Shown: positions 1 through 11,757, counted from the stretch's first letter. The stretch: 64,000 bases of DNA from Platanthera guangdongensis (GCA_039583875.1 CM077166.1:78800564-78864563), one strand, 5' to 3'. The notes: generated from the letters alone by a model not told the origin. Numbers and translations are program-made.

Positions 1-1669
1 ATTTGTTTAAATATTTCAAGAAAGCGTTGATATTGATTATCTAATTTTTCTTGCCTAAGTCTAGCCGGATAAGGAGGTGGCGGAAATTCCTTTAGAACAA
101 TTGGAGCATCATTTTGAAAACCATTTGTCTTTTTTTCAGAATCAGAAATAATAGAGCTATCCTTTTCTTTTTCAAGTGTAGATTTTTCTTTTTCAAGATC
201 TAAGTTGTCATTTTCCATGGGGGTAAAAACAGGAGGGAAAATCACCCTTGTCTCTTCCCTTGTGGTGGGCTCGTTAACAACTTTACCGCTCCGAAGGGAA
301 ATCGCATTTGCGTGTTCCCTTGGGTTAGGCTCAGTGTTCGAGGGAAGAGTTCCAGGTGGTCTCTCATAAAAAGCCTTGGCGAGTTGGCCGACCTGATTTT
401 CTAAATTTTTAATTGATCCCGTTATGTTTCTAATAGTAGCATCGTTTGAGCTTATATACTTAGCAAAGATCTCTTCCAAAGGGGAAGGTTTTTGAAAATT
501 TTGTTGTAGTGGTGGTGGTGGTGTAAAATCGTGCGGTGGGCGTACTACGTTAGCATTATTACTCCATGAAAAATTAGGATGGTTACGCCATCCAGGATGA
601 TAAGAATTCGTAGCAGTATTAAAACCAGGAGGAGAAGAAAAATTCGAAAAAGTAGAAAAATTATTGGCAGAATATTTTGAGCAGGCCTGGGTATGTTCCC
701 CAGATAATCCACCTGCTCGGCAGCAGCAGCATTTTCATATACCTTAGCGGCGGAGGAAGCAGTCATCTCCGAAATCTTCTTGTTTAACATTTCCACTTGT
801 AGCGCCAGTTGCAAAACCGAATCCACTTCATAGATACCTGCAGGTTTAGATGGACGAGTCCTAGACGAATTCCACTGATAAGTGTTCATCGCCATGTCCT
901 CGATAAGCTCAAGAGCGGCTTCTGGAGTTTTGCGGTCCAAGGAACCAGCGGATGCGGCATCTATCATTTGCTTAGTTTCTTGATTTAGCCCATTGTAAAA
1001 TGTCTGAACCTGTAACCATACAGGCAGAGCATGATGAGGGCATCTTCTCAAAAGTTCTTTGAACCTCTCCCAAGTGTCATAGAGGGTCTCAGAAGCAATT
1101 TGAGAATAAGAAGTTATGTCATTTCTTAACTTAGCAGTTTTAGCGGGAGGAAAATATCTAACAAGAAATTTATCGACTAAAATATTCCAAGTAGTGATTG
1201 ATCCTCTTGGAAGAGAGCTCAACCACTGTTTGGCTTTAGTTCTTAAGGAGAAGGGGAAGAGTCTTAGCCTTATAGCATCATCTGAGACACCATTTATTTT
1301 GAAGGTGTCACAGATTTCAAGAAAATTTGCAATATGCAAGTTCGGATCTTCATCTTGTAATCCGTCGAACTGTACATATTGCTGCACCATTTGTATGATG
1401 CTAGGCTTAAGCTCGAAGTTATTGTTCGCAATTGCAGGTCGAATAATACTTGTTTCAGTCCCCTCCAGGTTGGGTCGAGCATAATCGGACATAGTCCTTT
1501 GCTGAGCCATTCCTGGGTTGGGATCTCCCATTTCAGGATAATTACAATCCCCGAAGGAATCCTCAACCGCTGTTTGAGAAGTGGAAGCCCCGAATCGTAG
1601 TTGTCTCCGAAAGGAGCGTTCGATTTCTGGGTCCAAATCAACAAGTAGCGACGGATTCGCTCGGGTCAT
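1..1669 (-). pseudogene. gag: Athila-type gag (frameshifted, continues off window)
   Basis: This is the capsid/nucleocapsid precursor of Athila-1. The start at 1669 opens a frame whose residues about 95-270 match the retrotransposon gag domain of Athila elements: the motifs NFLEICDTFKINGVSDD, RLFPFSL, AKQWL and RCPHH are all seen. The first frame is open to 545, but from about 695 downward the sensible sequence moves to another frame. That second frame holds HPGWRNHPNFSW and then the proline-rich linker PPPPYPARLRQEK that precedes protease in this lineage. The shift lies near the degenerate zinc-knuckle equivalent (EHTQACSK), so it is probably one indel. Downstream protease is outside the window. 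The N-terminus is rich in acidic and polar residues, as is usual for the family. Confidence 0.85.
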
Positions 1670-2013
1670 GCACTAGTAAAGAAAATGATGGAAGATGAGA
1701 ATGAAAGCTTGGAAAAGAAAGAAAAAGAGGGAAAAGAAAGGAAAATTTTTTTGTTTTGTTTTTTGAAAAAAAAGATTTTTTTTTTAGACGGCTTGGCTCT
1801 CGAACTTCCCGAGGACTACCCGGTGAAGGGTTCGCCCGGTACTAGGTAAAATGGTGGCGCTTAAAGCCCCTTACCCTTTTCGAGAGATTTTAGGTGGGGT
1901 AGAAATAAGGTGAAGTGGGTTGATTATAAATATTTAAATATATAAATTATAATTTTTTTTGATTTTTGGAGAAGTAATAGCGCAAGCGTTTTCAAAATAT
2001 TGACGAAGAAAAG
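1670..2013 (-). other. Untranslated leader of Athila-1
   Basis: This 344-base stretch lies between primer-binding site and gag start. It contains poly-purine and poly-T runs (1680-1785) and no open frame of note. I see no gene in it. Confidence 0.6.
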
Positions 2014-2031
2014 TCCCCGGCAACGGCGCCA
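2014..2031 (-). other. Primer-binding site, tRNA-Asp type
   Basis: The minus strand reads TGGCGCCGTTGCCGGGGA, an 18-base perfect complement of the 3' end of plant tRNA-Asp(GTC), which primes minus-strand cDNA in Athila elements. It sits a few bases inside the LTR end at 2038 and fixes the element's orientation. Confidence 0.93.
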
Positions 2032-2037
2032 AAAACT

Positions 2038-3119
2038 TGGTGGGCCAAAACCCGAACAGGCAAGCGTACCTGTCGACTCGTAGTACCAAGGTCGTATTTA
2101 AACACGGGGCTGTCAATTACTTCTACTCACGCTCTAACTATTATCCTACCAGAAGAAAGTGGGTTTGAGAATTTTCTAGAATAAAACAAAAAGACAACTT
2201 GCGAGACGAAAAACTTATAATAAAAAGCTAGCATTCGATCAATGATTCACCATGAAATTAGATGAGAGAGAGGGATGATTCATGCATGATATTTATGGGA
2301 AATAAAAAAAGAAATAAACTAAATAAGGGGGAATGCATGAAATTAAATGAGCATGAGAGAGAGATGAAGAAAGGGGGTGAATGTAGGGGCCGGCCATGTG
2401 ATGGAGGAATGCATGAATACAATATTAAATGATAGAGAAATAAATGAGGAGGGAGAGAGAATATTATGATGCATGCATGGATTGAAAGGTGGCAAGAGAA
2501 TAAATGAAAGAGAGGGGGTGTGGCCGGCCAATGTGGGCTTTAATGGGCTGTTTGGTGGCTCGGGTAGGCTGCTCTTGAGTGAGGGGCTCGGGTTAGAGCT
2601 AGGTGGGCTGCTTGGGCTCGGGTTGGACTAGGAGTGCTGCTTGGGCTGCATAGGGGGCTCGGGTAGCTTCAAGGGCTGCTCCAAATGTGAAGTGGGCTGC
2701 ACCATATGCTTTAGCTGCATCATGTAGGGGCTCGGGTAGCTTCAAGGGCTGCTCCTACATTAAAACAAAATAAACATTAGTTAATGATTATATAATACAC
2801 AAAACAAAATACATAATATAAATAAAACATACAACATATAAATAACATAACACATAATATTTATATTCAAAATAAAACACACGTTAAACATATAATATAA
2901 AATTAAACATAAAACATTAAATTAAACATAACATACAAGCTATAATAATATTTATAGATAAAGCTAAACATAAAATATAAAATAGCCACAAAACATAACA
3001 TAAACATTATATTAAAAAGAAGATCATAACAAGCATACAAAAAACACATAATTGTAACAAAAACTTAGGAAAATAAGCTAATAGAATAACCCAAAAACGA
3101 TGACTAAAACTAGTCATCA
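2038..3119 (-). repeat. 5' LTR of Athila-1 (about 1.08 kb)
   Basis: On the minus strand the LTR begins TGATGACTAG and ends CCCACCA next to the primer site. Its first 20 bases form an inverted repeat (GATGACTA/TAGTCATC), the same edge structure seen in Athila-3 and Athila-4. It holds an AT-rich stretch (2760-3110) and a GC-rich stretch (2540-2760) with a 29-bp exact repeat. The primer-proximal part (GGCAAGCGTACC and GTCGTATTTAAA on the plus strand) resembles the solo LTR near 4259. Confidence 0.75.
2540..2760. repeat. GGGCTCGGGTAGCTTC direct repeats inside the LTR
   Basis: A 29-bp block is exactly repeated at 2654-2682 and 2727-2755. Looser copies of GGGCTCGGGT and GGGCTGCT fill the rest of the stretch. 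It is part of the Athila-1 LTR and has no coding signal. Confidence 0.75.
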
Positions 3120-3929
3120 CACTTGTTGTGGGGTTGGTAAGCCCCTCTTTTATTACTTATGAATCTAATGCTCCACTTCTTTTCATTCTATTCTTGCTGA
3201 GATATTCTTTATTTGAATGCCTCAGGTTCAGGTTGTGGGCGATTGAGCGACTAGTGTTCTGGTGGAGCTTGCTTGTGTCCTCCGTGGCAGCTGAGTTTGC
3301 TGTTCCTCGATTTGGTGAGGTAGTTTTCTTCTTTCTGTATATACATACATACTCACCAGTGGGTTCGTGTCAGGTTGTTTACGCCCACTGGTGGCTTGCT
3401 TGTGATGCTAGATATGAACTGAGAACTGCTATTTGTTTTGCCTTTTCGAGGTTGTTTACTTGCTTCTGGGAATGTTTTATGCTAGGTTGCATGTTAGTTT
3501 TAAACCCTAAAAGCATTATTATCTGTACATCATGCACGTCATGTTTATAAAACTAAAGCACTACTTTACCAAGTAACAAAAAAAGCTATTTTTCTTATAC
3601 TATGATAAATCTAGAGTCCTTCATTCCATGAGTTGTTCTTCGGGGACGTTTACACTTATGTAGGATGTCAAATCAACTTAACCAAAGTATTTTCCGCTGC
3701 GTATAAATATATTTTTAATTGTGGACTAGCTGATCCACTGTGTCGAGGGATACCGCCATCAAACTTAATTGGTTTTCTTTCATATTAAAATTATGATTTT
3801 ATCCAAAGAATTAGAGTCTTGGGTTTTGCCTGAGCGTGTGCAGTTATCCCCTACACGATGTGGCATCATGACATGTATTTTCTCTTACTCTGATATGATT
3901 TAATTGTAGAGAAAATGCGGGTCGTGACA
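3120..3929 (+). repeat. Tekay-type LTR fragment (3' end of LTR)
   Basis: The fragment ends in GGGTCGTGACA, a Tekay/Del-type LTR end. It shares ordered blocks with 5929-6635 and, inverted, with 8462-9270: TTTGAATGCCTCAGG, GGGTTCGTGTCAG, GGGGACGTTTACAC and GCAGTTATCCCCTAC. No primer site follows, so it is a truncated LTR or the remains of a solo LTR. An apparent frame at 3128-3550 is incidental. Confidence 0.6.
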
Positions 3930-4201
3930 AGTGTCGACCACAAGTGCCTAATAAAGGTTTTGTATTTCTTCCTTATGATTTATTCATGTTGTCGCCTTGT
4001 AGCCTCGTGTGACTGGTGTACTCTTGTTATACGCGACTAATCACGTAAGGGTTCTTTTCCTATTAATGCCTTGTTTCTTTTTGTACTTTAGTTCAGTGCT
4101 TTTGGTCTTGGGTTGGTACCCCTTTGACCTTTGTTTATTCTTGGCCTATTTTTCTGCTACCATTTGTACTTTCTTGCTGAGGTGTTCTGTCTTTAGAATT
4201 C
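3930..4201 (+). repeat. Tekay-type LTR fragment, left half of an interrupted copy
   Basis: The right end (TTCTTGCTGAGGTGTTCTG at 4171) matches the part of the Tekay-type LTR that lies just before GAATGCCTCAGG. The rest of this LTR resumes at 5929. The two halves are separated by an Athila-type solo LTR. Confidence 0.55.
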
Positions 4202-5928
4202 TGATGGCTCGGCCAATGCTTAAGAAAAGCGAGCAGCCGAACTAGCAATCCAACTAGGCAAGTATACCTATCGAACTATAGTAAGGGGACACAAGTGTCG
4301 TATTTAAATCCGGGAACGGTTGAGTAAGCTTACTCATACGAAGTCTATTATTCTATCGACGGAAGACTTAGGGTTTAAAAGAAAACTACTTGCAAAGAAA
4401 GAGAGCTACTTGTAATAAGAAAGAGCATAAAAGAAATGATTACACTAAAAGGGTTGGAACGATGAGAAAGAGAAGTACTCGATCGAGAATCATCTCGGCA
4501 AAAGTCGATTAAAAATACGATAAATAAACCTAAGATTAACAAGGTAAAAGTCCTTGACCGTGGAGGTTCCATAAACATGAATACGCTTCTTTCGAAGGCC
4601 GTGCCCAACTGAGTTTAGGAAGGTCCGACCGACTTTCGCCTAAATCGGAGGCCTAAAACTCGCTTTACGCGGTGATCCCCACTATTGGATTTTACTCTAA
4701 TCCGGGAGATTTGGACGTCTGCCTCTCTTGAGGGGCGCGTACAACTCCCTTTACTCTTGAGTGCTCAATTCAAACCATCGGCCTCTCGGCTAGCCAGGAA
4801 TGAAAGCAAAGGTGGAGAGTATATATTGATGATATATCTCCAACTCTTGATAAATCAAGAGTAATTCAAGGCTAAACCCTAAAAAGAAAAGGTAAGATTC
4901 AAAGCATCATAACCTAATCACTCGAACCTCGGATCATCAAGATCGAGTACAAGGAGGATTAGTTAATCATGGTGAGGTGGAAGCGGGGGGATGAGTAGTA
5001 AAGCATAAAGACACAAAATGCTAAAGAGAATAGAAAACAACACTTTTATTAAGATTAAAGAGAGCTACACTTGGGAAGAAAATTACATGTGCATGGAAAG
5101 TAAATCATATTCTGGCCCTGTAATTAGCAACTAAAGCATTACTAAGGTTAATACAAAAGCTTAACTAAACTTGAATTAAACTAAACTAGAATGAGAGAGA
5201 GAGAAAGCATGAAAAAGAACAAGAAACAAAGGGGCAACACCTCCCCCACTCAGCCCAAACTTGCTGAAATGGAAGAGGGGGGGGGTCTGAATTTATAGAA
5301 CATTTCCATGGGTTGGTCACGCCCCATGTCACGCCCGTGACTGGAGGCGTGACAGGCACGTCAAAAACTTCGGGTGCAGAGATCTGACAGAATTACTGAA
5401 TTGATGTGTACGTCGGTGGACACGCCCATGGTCACGCCCGTGACTACGAGCGTGACAGGGCATCAATGTTCAATCACTGGTCAGAAAGCCATCAAACGCC
5501 AGAAATTGCGGGTCACACACGCCTGGTCACGGCCGTGTAGGGGGGTGGGCGTGACAGTGCTGTTGACGTGTGGCAACGGGAAGTCCATTTAATGCGGCGG
5601 CTGGTTTTGGGCAGTGGGCGACACGCCCCGTGTCACGCCCTGCGACACGCCCTGGGGGGCGTGACCGGGGATTTTTTCTGGATTTTTGTGTGATCATCAA
5701 GCATCCTCAGGATGAGCTGACATGCCCTGTGTCACGCCCAGGGAGGGCGTGACAGGGGGGCGTGATAGGCCAATTTTGGCCAATTTTCTGGAAACCTGCA
5801 AAAGCACAAGAAAAGGTTAGTTGCAATAATATTTACATAATAAAGATAAAAATAAGCATACAAGACATGATTTACACATTAACAACTAGAAAATACGATA
5901 ATAGATTAGGCTACAAAATGTATTATCA
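4202..5928 (-). repeat. Athila-type solo LTR inserted in a Tekay-type LTR
   Basis: On the minus strand it starts TGATAATACATTTTG and ends GAGCCATCA. Flanking pentamers AATTC (4197-4201) and AATGC (5929-5933) differ by one base and are a plausible target duplication. The segment 4259-4330 (GGCAAGTATACC and a TCGTATTTAAA block) parallels the inner end of the Athila-1 LTR. No internal sequence is present, which fits LTR-LTR recombination. The stretch 5310-5765 carries an array of GTCACGCCCGTGAC-like palindromes. There is no gene in it. Confidence 0.6.
5310..5765. repeat. GTCACGCC/GGCGTGAC palindrome array
   Basis: About a dozen GTCACGCC or GGCGTGAC half-sites occur in 450 bp. Two perfect dyads GTCACGCCCGTGAC lie at 5328-5341 and 5431-5444. 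The array lies inside the solo LTR. Confidence 0.75.
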
Positions 5929-6635
5929 AATGCCTCAGGTTCAGATCAGTAGCAAATAACAGAGCTGGTGTTGGAGTTTCTGGGCGACAGTGTTAGCCGT
6001 AGTTGTTACCTCGTCTTAGCGAGGTAGATTGTGGTCTATTTTGCTTTACTGGTTCAGACATACTATTTTTGTACGTGGGTTCGTGTCAGTTTGTTGACGC
6101 CCACAAAATTATTATTTTTAGATACTTGCTAGCTGCTTAGTTTTCTATATGTGGATGTGGATAACTTGCTCTCTATGAGGAATTATGTTAGGATTGTATG
6201 TTAGGTATTTTAAATTATAAAATTTACTACTATTACTTCATGCATTTCATAATTTAAAACTCTAACTTGTTATATTTAGCGACCATAAAAGCTATTTTTA
6301 CTACTATTATAAATTTAGGGTCTTACATAGCATGAGTTGTTCTTTGGGGACGTTTATACTCATGTAGGATGTTGGAGTCAATCTAAACAAGTATCTTCTG
6401 CAGCATATAATTATATTTTGATTCGTGGACTAGATGAGCCACTGAGCCGAGTGATACGACTATCTACTGCACTTAAACTGATTTTTCCTTAAATTAACTT
6501 AAAGAATCTTTCTTCATGTTTAAGTAGGTGTTGGCTTGAGCGTCTGCAGTTATCCCCTACTAACGTGGCATCATGACACACATTTTCTCTTACTCTGATA
6601 AGTTATGATATGCGGTTAAAATGCGGGTTGTGACA
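5929..6635 (+). repeat. Tekay-type LTR fragment, right half of the interrupted copy
   Basis: It resumes at AATGCCTCAGGTTCAG and runs to the LTR end GGGTTGTGACA at 6635. It matches 3190-3929 in order along most of its length. It is followed directly by the copia-H LTR. Confidence 0.6.
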
Positions 6636-6639
6636 GGGA

Positions 6640-7872
6640 TGGCATTGTGATATTGGATTGACCGACATGATAAGCGGCTTGTCATACAAATTAGCCCATG
6701 TGCTGATGCTACCACAAGATGGCTGTCCTGGGCATAAGACTCCCCTCGGGCGTGTTGTGTGTTCCGGGAGGGGGGGGTCTTACACTTATAGCATAGTGCT
6801 AGATCTTTATACGATTGTCGAGATGGATTTGTCAAGATGAATGATATACCGCCAGATGATAGCCGGGTACCGCACCGTGCTAGCACAAAAAAGTGGAAAA
6901 TAATCTTTTTTGAATATTTTTCCAAATACGCGGGACAGCTGTGACGTCGACGCATAATGACCTACCGCGAGCGATAGTCTTATCACCGGCGATAGTCTGT
7001 TTTTCAAAGATGTATAAAAGGGTTTTGTTTTCTCATTCCTTGCACGTACTGAGATAGACATGACTTCTTTCTAGGGTTCGAGAGCCGCCTTTGGGCACTG
7101 TTCCGCCATCTCCGTTAAAGGAAGAGAAACCCGCCTCCCTTCTGTTCGCATATGAAGATCTCCGGCAAGCAAAGGGCTGTAAAAACCAAGAGGAGTAGAT
7201 CAGTTGCAACCAAATGAAGATTGTTAGCACCGATCACACATCACTCAACGAAGGAATCATTTTGAGAGAGAATAAATCTTAAACCTTTTTATTTTTTTTT
7301 ACTTTTCTCATTTCTGTGTGGTTGTGGTGAGGAAAATCGACTGATGAAGGTCGTCGGAATCCGGGAAAGATTCCATGAGAAATCATCTCGGGGAAGGGAC
7401 GTCTAGATCGAGGGATTTAGCGGGGTTCTAAGACATTTTCTTATGTGAAGATGAAGAGTTGACGCAAAGGCCTTTCTTGGAGGGAAGGAGAGATAGCAAA
7501 CCGGTCTGGGTAGTGGGTCGGTATAGAAAATAAAAAGATATTTAACTTTAACCTCCTCCGATCTCCGACGTCATGGAGATCTAGTGCTTGTAATTGTAAA
7601 CCAATTTTGTTTCTGTTTGAATAAAATTATTTTTCGCTCTTCATTCTGCGTGTGACATTATGATTGTTTGTTGGTAGATATTTGAAGGGTTTGTGCATCT
7701 CCAAGGAGAAATTTGTTCAGGAAAACGAGGCCTGTGACCTACCGTCGCGCGCTAGTAAGCTAGTGCCCCGCGGTAGCTTCCAAATCTAGTTTTCTAGATA
7801 AAATAATTCTAAATTTTAATTAAATTGTAAAATCTTATTCACCCCCTATAAGGTTGGCCACTATATCCAACA
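6640..7872 (+). repeat. 5' LTR of copia-H
   Basis: The 3' end (TATCCAACA, 7872) is fixed by the primer site. The 5' end is uncertain, with TGTGATATTGG near 6647 as a candidate. A TATA box (TGTATAAAAGGG, 7011) is preceded by a doubled GCGATAGTCT. Apparent frames here are not genes. Confidence 0.6.
7011..7022 (+). promoter_or_regulatory. TATA box of copia-H LTR
   Basis: TGTATAAAAGGG lies in the LTR about 860 bases before its 3' end, which is consistent with the U3/R boundary just downstream. Confidence 0.55.
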
Positions 7873-7874
7873 AG

Positions 7875-7890
7875 TGATATCAGAGGGAGG
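7875..7890 (+). other. Primer-binding site, tRNA-Met type (one mismatch in the core)
   Basis: TGATATCAGAGGGAGG follows the LTR end by two bases. It matches the initiator tRNA-Met complement TGGTATCAGAG with one mismatch. Confidence 0.75.
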
Positions 7891-7920
7891 TTATTCCGAA
7901 ACTGTTTACCACCAGCAATA

Positions 7921-8461
7921 ATGGCAACCCTGATCTCGAATGGACTAGTGGGGATGAAAAATTGTACACAGAAAATTCGTTAGCACCATCTCTATTTACA
8001 GGAGTGAACTATAATAAAGGGAGAACACTAATGAGAAAATTCCTTATATTATTAGATATAGAAGTGTGGAATATAACTTGTATCAAGCTCTCAAATAACC
8101 TAACTAAGCACAAGTGTCATATAAATGCCAAAGCTATGAATAGTTTAATTTTGTGGGCTTGGTCAAAAAATTTTCAAACCATCTACACGCTTCCCATGGC
8201 TATGATATTTGGAAATTTCTTGAGTCTACTTATAGTTCTCTTTCTACAGATGACGTGTTTGAGCCATTTCTCATGGATCCAAGTGAAGAACCAAATGGAG
8301 ACTTGCTCTTGGAAGAAGACATGGCAACCACATCACGGGTAAGGCAAGATGAGATCTCAACGTTGGATGAGGAAACACAAGGAGTCAAAGATACTCTATT
8401 CTCCAATCTTACCTCATCCAAGAGGGTTGTAAGAAGATCAACCCGTATTTTCTCTACAATT
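7921..8461 (+). pseudogene. Remnant of copia gag
   Basis: One frame gives LFTGVNYNKGRTLMRKFL followed by a stretch reading NAKAMNSL. This fits the start of plant copia gag, where a [FL]xGxNYxxW motif and an NAKALNA-like motif are typical. The following piece moves to another frame (HGYDIWKFLESTYSS, about 8190-8240) and then to acidic sequence of uncertain origin. Several frameshifts and a large deletion are implied. Zinc knuckle and pol are absent. Confidence 0.55.
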
Positions 8462-9759
8462 AAATGACATATCAGAGTAAGAGAAAACACACGTCGTGAT
8501 GCCTCACCGTGCATGGATAACTGTAGACGCTTAGGCAAGATACCAACTCAACACTATATGAAATCCATAAGTTTAATATGAAGAAAACTATAATTTAGGT
8601 TAAGTTTTAATGGCCGTATCCCTAGGCTCAGTGGATCAACTAGTCCATAAGTAGAAATATAAATATACGTTGCGGAAAATACTTTGTTTATATAGTTTAA
8701 CATCCTGCACGAGCATAAACATCCAGACATGACAACTCATGGTATGCATACCTCTAGATTTAATATAAGTATAGAAATAGCTTTTATGTTAGTTAAAATA
8801 TAGTGACTTTGATTTAAAGTAATGCTACACATGAAATAGTCAAAAGATGCTTTTATACTTTGAAAATAACTAACATGCAATCCTAGCATAAAACCTTCCT
8901 AGAGAGCAAGTAAAACCAACCATTCACAAATAAATAGATTTAATAGCTAGCAAGCACTTAACATTCTACAAGAAAACCACCAGTGGGCATCAACAACCTG
9001 ACACGAACCCACTAAAGGTATGTATGTCTGAGCTAAAACAAAACAACAACTACTACCTCACAATCGTTGAGGTAAAGGCAACTGCAACAGCTGCAAAACA
9101 CAAGACACAACCAAATCCTAGCCACTCAACCGGATACTGCTCCGAGCCTGAGGCATTCAAAGAAAAAATACCTCAGCAAGAAAATATAAGTGGTAAACAA
9201 TAACATCAGTAGATAGTAATTAAAGGGAGATAAGAAGGGTTACCAACCACAACTATAAGTATGACTGATAAACCTCAGCTAAAAAGTCAAGTTATAACAA
9301 GTAAAGCGGGAATTTCAATTGTAAAGTAAGAGAAATTACAATAAGTGCGAAGTGAAGTCATGCTTCGATAAGATCTGCAAGAGTAAGCATTCCACAAATG
9401 ACTAAACAATAGGAGGCAAAGAGACTAAATAGCTCTAAACATGTGAATTATTAGTACTGGAAAAAACCACGATTCTGAGTCGGTGCCCGCATTGTCCAAC
9501 ACAAACTAACAGTCCCAAAAGCATCTAAAAATGGCACTGCGGTGGTGTCCACATTGTCCAACACAAACCAACAATCCATAAGAAGAGAAAAAATCTACCA
9601 AGTGCAATGATTCAGAAAATGATGTCATGTTAGTGGTCCTTTTTCCACTGCCAACCTAGCCATAGAAAGAACTCCAAAACTCCAATAAAACCTCAAACCT
9701 AACACCAAAATACTCTCACAACAAGAGGAGAGAACAACCCAAAAAATTTACCCTAAGAC

Positions 9760-10260
9760 CTATACTCGGCGAATTGACAAAATGGCGAAAATGTCCTAAG
9801 TCCAGCTAAATTCGTCAAATATACCCGACGAAACCAAGGAATACTCGACGAATTAGACTTGGCGATAAAATGCTACACCCGACGATACTCGATGAACAAG
9901 ACTCGATTCGTCGTATATACTCGATGAAAGTACTCAGCTTCCCGATCACTCAACGCCTTCTAAGCCTAAGCCATACTTGACGAATTCGTCGAGATTACTC
10001 AATGAATTTGCCTTCACTCAATGCCATGACCAATGATACTCGACGAATTTGCCTTCACTCAACTCCATGATCAACGATACCTGACGAATTTGCCTTCACT
10101 CAACGCCATGACCAACGATACTCGACAAATTTGTCTTAAATTATAAACCGTACCCGACGAATTTCGACGGATACTCGACGAACTAAATTCGACGAATTTT
10201 TACTCAACTGTACCGCACACTCAACGAATTTCGTTAGGCCAATCTTACCTATATTCAACG
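9760..10260. repeat. CTCGACGAA/TTCGTCGAG array
   Basis: Numerous copies of (C)TCGACGAA and its near variants occur, including the perfect 12-bp palindrome GACGAATTCGTC at 9979-9990. The array lies inside the Tekay-2 LTR. Confidence 0.75.
10004..10126. repeat. 41-bp tandem repeat, three copies
   Basis: Units start at 10004, 10045 and 10086 with GAATTTGCCTTCACTCAA, and a decayed fourth start lies at 10127. Copies differ by a few substitutions, mostly C/T. Each unit contains one CTCGAC-like motif. Confidence 0.85.
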
Positions 10261-11176
10261 AAATCTGGCTGAAAACTTACACTACGACTATGGATCCTAC
10301 ATGGTCGTACCCAACACTACTCCGACATTCTAAGGAGAAAAGAAAGGAGCGAAAAGAACAACAAGAAAAATAGTAAGGGGAACATTCACCACTTGCCTCA
10401 AAGCTCCGAAAATCCGACACTCCGAGCATTCCGCGGCAATGATTGGCCGTAAGATCTCCTTGACAACGATTGCTGAAACTTTACGGGAAAAATGAAGCCA
10501 AAATCGCATAACCTAACACCCAAAAATCTAAGAAACGGGAAATACTTACCACCCATGCGTAGATCTCGACGAGAGCTTTTTGAATCTACTTTCCAACTAC
10601 GATTCCGTCCACCAGAACCCCCACATTCGACGGTTGAAATCTCGCAACAACGCCGCCCTTACTCCTTTCACGAAACCGTCCGTCGGCTCGGGTAGAAGAT
10701 TGTGAATAGGGTTTTCCGTCAAATCAAAGGTTTTTTCTATATAAATATATCTATATATATTATTATATTATAATTAATTATTAAATAAACATCCAAACGA
10801 ACTGAAACCCAAACTAACTCGAAATCTTATGAAATTAGTACCATAACTAAATATCGACGCTACAAATCGAACGGCGAAGTCGAAATATAAATCAGACAAA
10901 CCAAACTTGGGCAAAAACTCTCCGAAGTCAAAACACCAAATATCCAAAAAAGGCTCCACCGAGTTCCAAAACAAACGCGGATCACAAGGGATATCTCAAA
11001 AAATACACTAGAAATTAGCCAAGCTATTCTTCTAAGTCAAAATCTCAGGTACAAAATGAGCAACATTCACGCTCTAGCAACGGTACCTGCCAACTATGCG
11101 TCAACGTAATGCCCCGTCGTCATAAATACTCCACTAAAGAAATTAAAATAAACATCGAGAAATTGGGGGTATTACA

Positions 11177-11192
11177 ACCACTCCACCTAAAA
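11177..11192 (-). other. Polypurine tract of Tekay-2
   Basis: The minus strand reads TTTTAGGTGGAGTGGT immediately before the LTR start TGTAATACC. This is the plus-strand cDNA priming position. The neighbouring text parallels the tract of Tekay-G at 49910. Confidence 0.65.
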
Positions 11193-11212
11193 TAAAGTTT
11201 TGTCCCGAAGCT

Positions 11213-11757
11213 TTACACACAAAAGATCCTACTACAGAAGGAAAAATAACCAAGGGTTATCGAAATAGAAAAAAATCTTACCCAAACAAAATAGGAGAAC
11301 AGATGAGGATGAGCCTCCCTCATAGCTGACTCCAACTCCCAAGTCACGCTCTCCACATTTTGGTTCCGCCACAAAACTTTAACCATGCGTATTGTCTTCC
11401 CTCGCAACACCTCATCTTGAGTATCCAAAATGCAAACATGCACCTCAACATAAGAAAGGTTAGGCTGCAACAGGGGCACCGAATCAAGAACATACCGGTC
11501 GCTAAGTACACATTTCCGCAGGTAGCTCACATGAAATAGATCGTGCACACTAGGAAAATTTGCAGGCAAATCCAGCCTATAAGCTGACACTCTAATGCGT
11601 TCAACAATCTTAAAAGGTCCCACATACCTAGGATCAAACTTGTGGTTCTTTCCAAACCTCTTTACACCAGACATCGGGGAAACTTTAAGACAAACCATGT
11701 CCCTAACAACAAATTCCAAATCAGTCCTCCGCCGATTGACATTCTTCTCATAATACA
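11213..11757 (-). pseudogene. Integrase C-terminus with chromodomain-like tail (Tekay type, truncated)
   Basis: The frame carries the gypsy integrase C-terminal pattern: a YADxRR-like start ([11 protein letters not shown]), GDxVxLKVSP-like ([18 protein letters not shown]), PRYVGPFKIVERI, AYRLDLP and HDLFHVSYLRK. Near residue 125 KVLWRNQNVESVTWELE is the chromodomain-like tail found in Tekay/Del elements, ending in HPHLF. The catalytic core is missing because the sequence is cut at 11757. In native context this part would guide integration to chromatin. Confidence 0.8.

Larger units (their letters stand above)
1..3119 (-). mobile_element. Athila-1: 5' part of an Athila-like Ty3/gypsy retrotransposon
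   Basis: On the minus strand the order is LTR (3119-2038), tRNA-Asp primer-binding site (2031-2014), leader, then gag (1669-1). The rest of the element lies left of the window. Gag similarity to the Athila lineage and the perfect tRNA-Asp primer site together support the assignment. No second LTR is visible, so insertion age and target duplication cannot be judged. Confidence 0.88.
6636..8461 (+). mobile_element. Copia-H: LTR plus gag remnant of a SIRE-like Ty1/copia element
   Basis: The plus-strand order is LTR (about 6640-7872), primer site (7875-7890) and a short decayed gag (7921-8461). Everything downstream is lost, and the sequence passes into a Tekay-type LTR at 8462. The SIRE-like assignment rests on the primer context (CCAACA, two bases, then TGATATCAGAGGGAGG) and on the conserved tract TTCACCCCCTATAAGG near the LTR end. 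Confidence 0.65.
8462..11176 (-). repeat. 3' LTR of Tekay-2 (about 2.7 kb)
   Basis: The minus strand begins TGTAATACCCCCAATTTC, right after a polypurine tract. The far end (8462-9270) is the inverse of the fragments at 3120-3929 and 5929-6635. The stretch 9760-10260 is dense in CGACGAAT-type CpG motifs, and a 41-bp tandem repeat lies at 10004-10126. A direct repeat of CATTGTCCAACACAAAC occurs near 9493 and 9553. Open frames at 10492-10974 are incidental. Confidence 0.7.
8462..11757 (-). mobile_element. Tekay-2: 3' end of a Tekay/Del-like Ty3/gypsy element
   Basis: On the minus strand an integrase C-terminus with chromodomain-like tail (11757-11213) is followed by a polypurine tract and a long LTR (11176-8462). 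Upstream pol is cut off at 11757, where copia-C reverse transcriptase begins. The left LTR edge is also truncated by a few tens of bases. Confidence 0.75.

Noticed and set aside
3128..4245. Plus-strand open frames of 140 and 78 codons
   Set aside because: They lie in Tekay-type LTR fragments whose other copies (5929-6635 and 8462-9270) do not keep them open.
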